Source: an uncultured Clostridia bacterium
GTDB lineage: Bacteria; Bacillota; Clostridia; Oscillospirales; Acutalibacteraceae
Direction: 5' to 3'
DNA: 5,574 nt
Assembly: GCA_946186725.1 (NCBI GenBank)
Contig: CAMHOI010000070.1
Coordinates: forward strand, 1-5,574
The notes under the pieces are model-generated. The model was not told where the DNA came from. It was given only the letters and a program-made list of their open reading frames with translations, and did not search any database. Shown here piece after piece: positions 1-4,194 of this stretch. Within the stretch, counting starts at the first letter, position 1; every line of letters starts with the position of its first letter. Position numbers and translations under genes: made by a program.

Positions 1-1
1 C

Positions 2-115
2 TATGCCTGTCTGAACTACGGGGAAGCGTATTGCCCGAAGCAAGTGGAAAAGCAGGCCGTTTGTATTGACGACGATATAGCCGGCGTGTTTCAATGTCTG
101 GCAACGGTGCGATAA
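2..115 (+). CDS. C-terminal end of an unrecognised protein (partial, 5' end outside window)
   Basis: One forward frame stays open from the window edge to a TAA at 113-115, giving 37 residues that end in CLATVR. The other two forward frames hit stops early (TGA at 12-14 and at 67-69). The tail carries four cysteines, an acidic IDDD stretch and a CPKQ segment, but I do not recognise a family. It ends 33 bases before the next start, with no terminator hairpin between, so it may be co-transcribed with the repair gene that follows. Its base composition is less GC-rich than the genes downstream. The reading frame could be chance because only 114 bases are visible. Confidence 0.45.
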   Translation, partial: YACLNYGEAYCPKQVEKQAVCIDDDIAGVFQCLATVR

Positions 116-148
116 TCGATCCGCGTTTGTGGAGAAGGAGGGGAGCGC

Positions 149-856
149 ATGCCGGTATCGGAGATCCGACGGGAGCTGTTCGCCCTGGGGGAGGAGAATT
201 ACCGCGCGTTCACGGCGTCGCTCATCCCGACGATCGACGCGGCGCGCATCATAGGGGTGCGCACCCCCGCTCTACGCGCCTTGGCGGCGCGCCGGGCCGG
301 CAGCGACGAAGCGGCTGATTTTCTGCGCGCCCTGCCCCACGACTATTTTGAGGAGAATCAGCTCCACGCCTTTCTCGTCGCCCGCGAGCGCGACTTTGCC
401 GCCGCGCTGGCGCTGACCGAGCAATTCCTGCCATACGTTGACAACTGGGCGACCTGCGACCAGTTTTCCCCCGCCGCCTTCGCCGGGCGGCCCGAAGCTC
501 TTCTGCCCGCCGTTGGGAGATGGCTGTGTTCGGAGCGGACGTACACGGCACGCTTCGGCGTAGGGATGCTGATGCGCTATTTCCTCGGCGAGCGATTCGA
601 CCCCGCCCATCCCGCCGCCGTAGCGGCCCTGACGGGTGAGGATTACTATCTGCGCACGATGGTCGCCTGGTACTTCGCCACGGGGCTGGCCAAGCAGTAC
701 GACGCCTTTCTGCCCTATCTGGAAGAGGGGCGCCTGCCCGCTTGGACGCACAACAAGGCCATCCAAAAGGCGATCGAAAGCCGTCGCGTCCCCGATGAGA
801 GGAAAAACCGTCTGCGTTCCCTTCGTCGTCCGCTTGACAAGCGGGATAACGGTTGA
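149..856 (+). CDS. DNA alkylation repair protein, AlkD-like HEAT-repeat DNA glycosylase
   Basis: The 235-residue product has the size and all-helical look of the AlkD family (DNA alkylation repair enzyme). AlkD folds as HEAT-like repeats and removes positively charged N3- and N7-alkylated purines without flipping the base. The residues known from Bacillus cereus AlkD (Trp109, Asp113, Arg148, Trp187) have good candidates here. Trp100 and Asp104 lie in VDNWATCDQF, Arg135 in YTARFG, and Trp174 in MVAWYFATG, with nearly the same spacing. The C-terminal HNKAIQKAIESRRV stretch is also typical. The ATG at 149 has an AAGGAGGGG ribosome site at about 134-142. No clear promoter of its own is visible, so it may be read from upstream. 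It is a cytoplasmic, stand-alone repair enzyme with no functional link to its neighbours. Substrate range is inferred from the family. A non-catalytic paralogue is possible but unlikely given the conserved residues. Confidence 0.9.
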   Translation: MPVSEIRRELFALGEENYRAFTASLIPTIDAARIIGVRTPALRALAARRAGSDEAADFLRALPHDYFEENQLHAFLVARERDFAAALALTEQFLPYVDNWATCDQFSPAAFAGRPEALLPAVGRWLCSERTYTARFGVGMLMRYFLGERFDPAHPAAVAALTGEDYYLRTMVAWYFATGLAKQYDAFLPYLEEGRLPAWTHNKAIQKAIESRRVPDERKNRLRSLRRPLDKRDNG

Positions 857-862
857 TATAAT
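834..862 (+). promoter_or_regulatory. Consensus sigma-A promoter with extended -10, inside the end of the repair gene
   Basis: TTGACA (834-839) and TATAAT (857-862) are separated by exactly 17 bases, and TG sits one base before the -10 (854-855), making an extended -10. The expected start of transcription is near 869. The -35 lies in the coding sequence of the upstream gene and that gene's TGA stop (854-856) supplies the TG. This makes the membrane-protein gene at 906 an independent, probably strongly expressed unit. Confidence 0.85.
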
Positions 863-874
863 TTGAATAACAAA

Positions 875-888
875 AGCGCGTTTGCGCT
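875..888 (+). promoter_or_regulatory. Small leader hairpin between the predicted transcription start and the ribosome site
   Basis: AGCGC (875-879) and GCGCT (884-888) are reverse complements around a four-base loop. No T-run follows, so it is not a terminator. It lies just downstream of the predicted +1 and 6 bases before the AGGAGG at 895-900. A 5' end hairpin of this kind could protect the mRNA or be a binding site. With only five base pairs it may also be incidental. Confidence 0.3.
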
Positions 889-905
889 GAGATCAGGAGG
901 AAATC

Positions 906-1484
906 ATGACTACTGCCGCTTACATCCTCGGAACCTTGTCCGCCGTTGCCGCCACCGTCCTCGCGTTTATCTTTCTCTTGCCCGAGAACAGGCGCCGGAA
1001 GCTGACCGGTTTCTTCGGCTTTGTGGCCGATCTTGTCAACTTCAAGTCCTTCCTGATCGAGAAGATCCTCAAGGCGCTCTATATCTTTGAAACGGTGTTT
1101 TGCCTGGTCGCCGGCTTCTTCATGCTGTTCAGTTGGTACTGGACTACCGGCCTGATCCTGATGCTGGTCGGCCCGATCGCGGTGCGCCTGGTCTTCGAGA
1201 TGTTCATGCTGTTCATTACCCTGGTTACCAACACCAGCCAGATCAACCGTAAGATGGGCCCCTTGCCCCAGACCGAACCGGAAAGGCCCGTCGCTCCCGT
1301 CGTGGAGCCCACCGTTGAGCCCGCGCCCGCCCCGGTCGAGGAGCCCGCACCCGCCCCGGTCGAGGAGCCCGCACCCGCCCCGGTCGAGGAGACGAAGCAA
1401 GAGCCCAACTACCGCTTCTGCGCCTACTGCGGCACCAAGTACGACGCCAACCAGGGCGGCTGCCCCAACGGCTGCGGCAAATAA
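906..1484 (+). CDS. Small membrane protein, DUF4282-like, with Pro/Ala/Glu repeat linker and C-terminal zinc ribbon
   Basis: The 192-residue product has a hydrophobic helix at about 4-25, an amphipathic/basic stretch with NFKSFLIEKILK, and two more helices at about 56-76 and 80-110. The pattern of helix pair, GPIAVRLVFEMF and polar exit resembles DUF4282 membrane proteins, a match made from memory. Residues 138-161 are three perfect copies of EPAPAPVE. The protein ends in a ribbon CAYC-x10-CPNGC (Cys172, 175, 186, 190) that should bind one zinc. With three helices the two ends fall on opposite sides of the membrane. The long flexible linker holds the ribbon away from the membrane. The ATG is preceded by AGGAGG at 895-900. 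A promoter and a terminator bracket the gene, so it is monocistronic. Its biochemical function is unknown; a scaffold or sensor role would be a guess. Confidence 0.8.
   Translation: MTTAAYILGTLSAVAATVLAFIFLLPENRRRKLTGFFGFVADLVNFKSFLIEKILKALYIFETVFCLVAGFFMLFSWYWTTGLILMLVGPIAVRLVFEMFMLFITLVTNTSQINRKMGPLPQTEPERPVAPVVEPTVEPAPAPVEEPAPAPVEEPAPAPVEETKQEPNYRFCAYCGTKYDANQGGCPNGCGK
1317..1388 (+). repeat. Three tandem 24-bp repeats coding for EPAPAPVE
   Basis: Three in-frame units at 1317-1340, 1341-1364 and 1365-1388 encode the same octapeptide. Units 2 and 3 are identical in DNA and unit 1 differs by one silent base (GCG instead of GCA). Such near-identity points to recent duplication by slippage or unequal exchange, and copy number may vary between strains. 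The repeats form an extended acidic Pro/Ala spacer between the membrane part and the zinc ribbon. Confidence 0.9.
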
Positions 1485-1494
1485 GAAACCAGCG

Positions 1495-1527
1495 AGAAAG
1501 CACCGCCGTAAGACGGTGCTTTCTTTC
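1495..1527 (+). terminator. Rho-independent terminator after the zinc-ribbon membrane protein
   Basis: AGAAAGCACCG (1495-1505) pairs perfectly with CGGTGCTTTCT (1514-1524), an 11-bp stem with an 8-base loop. The descending arm runs into a T-rich stretch (TTTCTTTCT). It starts 10 bases after the TAA. The A-rich ascending arm lets it work in the opposite direction as well. Confidence 0.85.
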
Positions 1528-1540
1528 TGTGAAAAAACGG

Positions 1541-1569
1541 TTGAAAAATGTCGTTCCATGGGATATGAT
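1541..1569 (+). promoter_or_regulatory. Sigma-A-type promoter for the DHHW lipoprotein gene
   Basis: TTGAAA (1541-1546) and TATGAT (1564-1569) are spaced by 17 bases and each differs from consensus at one position. The expected transcript start is near 1576, just after the terminator of the previous gene. A start there gives a short leader to the GTG at 1605 but would leave the ATG at 1578 essentially leaderless. Confidence 0.7.
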
Positions 1570-1590
1570 AGGGGTGAATGGAAGAACGAC

Positions 1591-1598
1591 AAAGGAAG
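1591..1598 (+). promoter_or_regulatory. Ribosome binding site that decides the lipoprotein start
   Basis: AAAGGAAG at 1591-1598 is the only good ribosome site here. It ends 6 bases before GTG 1605, which is ideal. It directly abuts ATG 1599, which is too close, and lies downstream of ATG 1578. It therefore supports the GTG start. Confidence 0.6.
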
Positions 1599-1604
1599 AT
1601 GTCT

Positions 1605-2942
1605 GTGAAGAGAACGCTCTGTGTTTTGCTCATCCTTACGCTGTCGGCCGGCGTGTTGGCCGGCTGTCGTCATGAGCATGTGCCGGGTCCCGCCGCCACC
1701 TGCACCACGCCGCAGATCTGCACCGAGTGCGAGGAGATCCTCGTCCCCGCCAAGGGGCACGCGCCGGGCGCCGAGGCGAGCTGCACCGAGGCGCAGGTCT
1801 GCACCGTGTGCGGCGAGGTTCTCGTCCCCGCCAAGGGACACGTGCCGGGCGCCGCGCCCACCTGCACCGAGGCGCAGGTCTGCACCGTGTGCGGCGAAGT
1901 TCTTGCCCCCGCCAACGGGCATCAGCCCGAGAGCCGACCCGAGGGACAGGTCTGCACCGTCTGCGGCAAGCTGATCGCCTCCGCCAATGCGCAGTACACC
2001 CCGCCCCACAACAGCGGCGCGAGCGAGCCGACCCCCGCCGAGCTGATCCCCGAGACCACCGCCGAGGGCCACTATCACGCCGATATCAAGCCCTACAAGT
2101 CCGGCGCCGTGGTCATCGCGGGCGACTACGGGTATGAGCAGGTCTACGCCGCCAGCGGCGGCAGCGGCGCCTACGCCGAGGTCGTCAACGCCTTCGCCGC
2201 GAAATATCCCGCCCTCAACGTCACCAGCGTCATCGTGCCAAAGTGCGCCGTGTTTCACAGCGTGGACGGGTACAGGACCTCCTTTGACTCTGCCCGCGAC
2301 TTCATCCAAAACACCTACGCCCAGATGGACGGACGAATCCGGAAGGCCGACGCCATCGGCGTCATGGCCGCCCACGCGGGGGAGTATCTGTTCTACCGCA
2401 CCGATCACCATTGGACGGGGCTGGGCGCCTATTACGCCAGCGTGGCCTACTGCCAGGCCAACGGCATCACCCCCTACGCGCTGGACACCTATGAAACGGT
2501 CGTCAAGACGGGCTTCATCGGCACGCTGAACTCCTTTGCCGGCGGGGACGCCAACCTCAAGCGCAACCCCGATTACACCGTCGGGCACTACCCCCACGTC
2601 GGCTATTCCATGACCATCGGAAGCCGCGGCGCCGTCGCCATCAATCCCAACGCCAACTCCTACGCGGGGATGTACATCGGCGGCGACAACCCCCTGACCG
2701 TCATCGACACCGACAACCACAACGGGCGCGTGCTCATCCTGTTCAAGGAGTCCTACGGCAACGCCTTCGCGCCCTATATGATCGACTACTACGAGCGGGT
2801 GATCGTCGTCGACGTCCGCAAGACCACCGATCCCGTCGCCGACCTCATCGCCAACTACGGGGTCACCGACGCCCTCATCATCAATAACATCCAGGCCGTG
2901 ATCGGCAACCTCTCCGACGTGAGGAGAAAGCTCCTGTCCTGA
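1605..2942 (+). CDS. DHHW-family lipoprotein (AlgX/AlgJ-like, SGNH-type) with N-terminal cysteine repeats
   Basis: From the GTG start the product has 445 residues. It begins with a short lipoprotein signal (MKRTL, then a hydrophobic core) and a lipobox LAGC with Cys21 as the lipidated residue. Residues 25-105 are three 27-residue repeats of the form H-x-PG...C-x5-C-x2-C...KG, followed by a decayed fourth copy to about 129. After a Pro/Ser/Thr linker comes a domain with TDHHWTGLGAYY (Asp267, His268, His269) and a late LFKESYGNAFAPY (Ser383), then DALIINNIQ near the end. These are hallmarks of the clostridial DHHW family, related to AlgX/AlgJ, where the Asp-x-His-Trp motif and a late serine form an SGNH-like catalytic site for O-acetylation of exported polysaccharide. 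It should act on the outer face of the membrane. AlgX-like proteins usually work with an MBOAT acyltransferase, and none is visible here. ATG 1578 and ATG 1599 are alternative in-frame starts with poorer ribosome-site spacing. Family assignment is firm; substrate and activity are inferred. Confidence 0.85.
   Translation: MKRTLCVLLILTLSAGVLAGCRHEHVPGPAATCTTPQICTECEEILVPAKGHAPGAEASCTEAQVCTVCGEVLVPAKGHVPGAAPTCTEAQVCTVCGEVLAPANGHQPESRPEGQVCTVCGKLIASANAQYTPPHNSGASEPTPAELIPETTAEGHYHADIKPYKSGAVVIAGDYGYEQVYAASGGSGAYAEVVNAFAAKYPALNVTSVIVPKCAVFHSVDGYRTSFDSARDFIQNTYAQMDGRIRKADAIGVMAAHAGEYLFYRTDHHWTGLGAYYASVAYCQANGITPYALDTYETVVKTGFIGTLNSFAGGDANLKRNPDYTVGHYPHVGYSMTIGSRGAVAINPNANSYAGMYIGGDNPLTVIDTDNHNGRVLILFKESYGNAFAPYMIDYYERVIVVDVRKTTDPVADLIANYGVTDALIINNIQAVIGNLSDVRRKLLS
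1677..1991 (+). repeat. Tandem 81-bp repeats coding for 27-residue Cys-x5-Cys-x2-Cys...His units
   Basis: Full units lie at 1677-1757, 1758-1838 and 1839-1919. A shortened fourth at 1920-1991 (24 codons) lacks the first cysteine. Units 2 and 3 are closest (both contain CTEAQVCTVCGEVL); unit 1 differs at several residues and has CTECEE in place of CTVCGE. Each full unit offers three cysteines, and the next unit starts with GH, giving a possible CCCH metal site. GH-x-PG repeats of this kind are familiar from surface proteins of Clostridia; metal binding is inferred. Confidence 0.85.
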
Positions 2943-2944
2943 CG

Positions 2945-2978
2945 AAACGCCTCTTTGCGCAAGCAGAGAGGCATTTTC
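2945..2978 (+). terminator. Rho-independent terminator after the DHHW lipoprotein, GCAA tetraloop
   Basis: GCCTCT (2949-2954) pairs with AGAGGC (2967-2972). A T-G wobble and TGC/GCA continue the stem to a GCAA loop (2959-2962), a stable GNRA tetraloop. The stem is flanked by AAA before and TTTT (2974-2977) after, which can also pair, so it may terminate in both directions. It begins a few bases after the TGA. Confidence 0.85.
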
Positions 2979-2979
2979 G

Positions 2980-3008
2980 TTGCGCGCGGGCGGAAAGTGT
3001 GGTAGAAT
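2980..3008 (+). promoter_or_regulatory. Promoter of the CHR transporter operon (extended -10)
   Basis: TAGAAT (3003-3008) is preceded by TG at 3000-3001, forming an extended -10. TTGCGC (2980-2985) sits 17 bases upstream as a weak -35. The -35 begins 8 bases after the preceding terminator stem. The expected transcript start is near 3015, giving a short leader to the ATG at 3037. No obvious operator or riboswitch fits in this space. Confidence 0.65.
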
Positions 3009-3036
3009 GGAAAAAACGACGAAAGGGGAGAGAGGC

Positions 3037-3609
3037 ATGAAGATGCTGTGGCGGCTGTTCGCCTGCTTTTTCAAGATCGGGCTGTTCACCTTCGGGGGCG
3101 GTTACGCCATGATCTCCCTGATCGAGAACGAGTGCGTGGACAAGCGGGCGTGGATCACCCACGACGACATGGTCAACGTCACCGTCATCGCCGAGTCGAC
3201 GCCCGGCCCCATCGCCGTCAACGCCGCCGCCTTCGTCGGCTATAAGCAGAAGGGGTTCTGGGGCGCTCTGGTCGCCACGCTGGGCGTGGTGCTGCCCTCC
3301 TTCGTCATCATCTTCGCCATTTCCTCTTTCCTGGAGCGGTTTTTGGAGATCCGATGGGTCGCCTCCGCCTTCCGTGGGGTGCGGGCGGCCGTGGGCCTTC
3401 TGGTGCTGGACGCGGCGGTGCGTATGATCGCCAAGATGAAGAAGGACGCTTTTGCCGTCGTGATCCTGATCCTTTCCTGCGCCGGCGTTCTGGCCGTGGA
3501 TGTGCTGTCGCTTCGCGTGTCGACCGTCTTTTTCGTGATCGCGGCGGCCGTCGTCGGGCTGATCGTCTTCGGCGTTCAGCGTGCGGTGAAGGGAGGCGGG
3601 AAGGGATGA
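3037..3609 (+). CDS. CHR-family chromate transporter, first half-size subunit
   Basis: The 190-residue product is a single CHR domain of the short-chain type, in which two adjacent genes replace the one double-length ChrA protein. Family motifs are clear: FTFGGGYAM at about 17-25, ESTPGPIAVNAAAFVGY at about 53-69 and VVLPSF at about 84-89. Further hydrophobic segments follow at about 113-130, 138-155 and 161-180, and the tail is basic. By family it exports chromate with its partner, but many gut Firmicutes carry such pairs without chromate exposure, so the natural substrate is uncertain. In Bacillus subtilis the equivalent pair is YwrB/YwrA, whose halves insert with opposite topology. The ATG at 3037 follows AAAGGGGAG at 3022-3030 with 6 bases between. 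An upstream in-frame extension from about 2980 covers the promoter and is not supported. The gene overlaps the next by ATGA. Confidence 0.9.
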   Translation: MKMLWRLFACFFKIGLFTFGGGYAMISLIENECVDKRAWITHDDMVNVTVIAESTPGPIAVNAAAFVGYKQKGFWGALVATLGVVLPSFVIIFAISSFLERFLEIRWVASAFRGVRAAVGLLVLDAAVRMIAKMKKDAFAVVILILSCAGVLAVDVLSLRVSTVFFVIAAAVVGLIVFGVQRAVKGGGKG

Positions 3610-4181
3610 TCTATCTTGAACTCTTCCTCGGTTTCCTCCAGGTGGGCTGCTTCGCCTTCGGCGGCGCCTACGCCGCCATCCCCCTCATCCGCGACGTCGT
3701 GCTCTCCTACGGCTGGATCAGCGAGGATATGCTCGCCGACATGATCGCCATCAGCGAGTCCACCCCCGGCCCCGTCACCGTCAACCTCGCCACCTATGTC
3801 GGCGCGTCGCAAGGGGGGCTGCTCGGGGCGCTGGTCGCCACTTTCGCCATTGTTCTGCCCGCTTTTGTCATTCTGCTGCTCATTACCGCCCTCTTCAGGA
3901 ATCTGCTCAAATACCCCGCCGTTCAGGCCCTTCTGCGCGCTATGATCCCCTGCGTCATCGGCATCATCCTGGCCACCGGGCTTTGGATGATCTGGCGGAC
4001 CGCCTTTGGCGCGCCATCCGCCCTTTCACCCGATTGGCGTACCGTGGGGCTGACCGCGGCGCTGGCCGCTCTCTGGTTCGGGGGCAAGGCCATCCTCAGG
4101 AAAACGGGGCGCAAGGCCCCTTCGCCCGTCTGGCTTCTGCTGACGGCCGCCGTCAGCGGCGTCCTGATCTGGGGCGTATAG
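3606..4181 (+). CDS. CHR-family chromate transporter, second half-size subunit
   Basis: The 191-residue product is the second CHR domain of the pair. It repeats the family motifs: CFAFGGAYAAIPLI at about 15-28, SESTPGPVTVNLATYVG at about 50-66 and IVLPAF at about 82-87. Further hydrophobic helices follow, roughly 111-130, 145-160 and 174-191. Its ATG overlaps the previous TGA (ATGA at 3606-3609), with GGGAGG at 3591-3596 inside the first gene. Translational coupling and equal amounts of both halves are therefore likely. The two halves are clearly homologous to each other in the motif regions and should form one transporter in the cytoplasmic membrane. Chromate as substrate is taken from the family name; sulfate-like or other oxyanions are possible. 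The protein ends in the hydrophobic run GVLIWGV, with no tail beyond the last helix. Confidence 0.9.
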   Translation: MIYLELFLGFLQVGCFAFGGAYAAIPLIRDVVLSYGWISEDMLADMIAISESTPGPVTVNLATYVGASQGGLLGALVATFAIVLPAFVILLLITALFRNLLKYPAVQALLRAMIPCVIGIILATGLWMIWRTAFGAPSALSPDWRTVGLTAALAALWFGGKAILRKTGRKAPSPVWLLLTAAVSGVLIWGV

Positions 4182-4194
4182 AAAGGAGACCGCC

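Noticed and set aside
66..116. Possible promoter for the repair gene (TTGACG at 66-71, GATAAT at 111-116)
   Set aside because: The two elements are about 39 bases apart and neither has a partner at usable spacing.
1677..1991. Possible CRISPR array suggested by regular repetition
   Set aside because: Units are contiguous, in frame and protein-coding, with no unique spacers.
1727..2529. Arg/Pro-rich + strand frames within the lipoprotein gene
   Set aside because: They are out-of-frame readings of the 81-bp repeats and the following GC-rich coding sequence, without start signals.
249..3089. A 946-codon open frame on the minus strand
   Set aside because: It runs antisense across the repair, membrane and lipoprotein genes and both terminators. 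Its Gly/Val/Asp/His-rich composition is what G/C-ending codons of the + strand genes give in antisense, and it lacks recognisable domains. The + strand genes have family motifs, ribosome sites and promoters.
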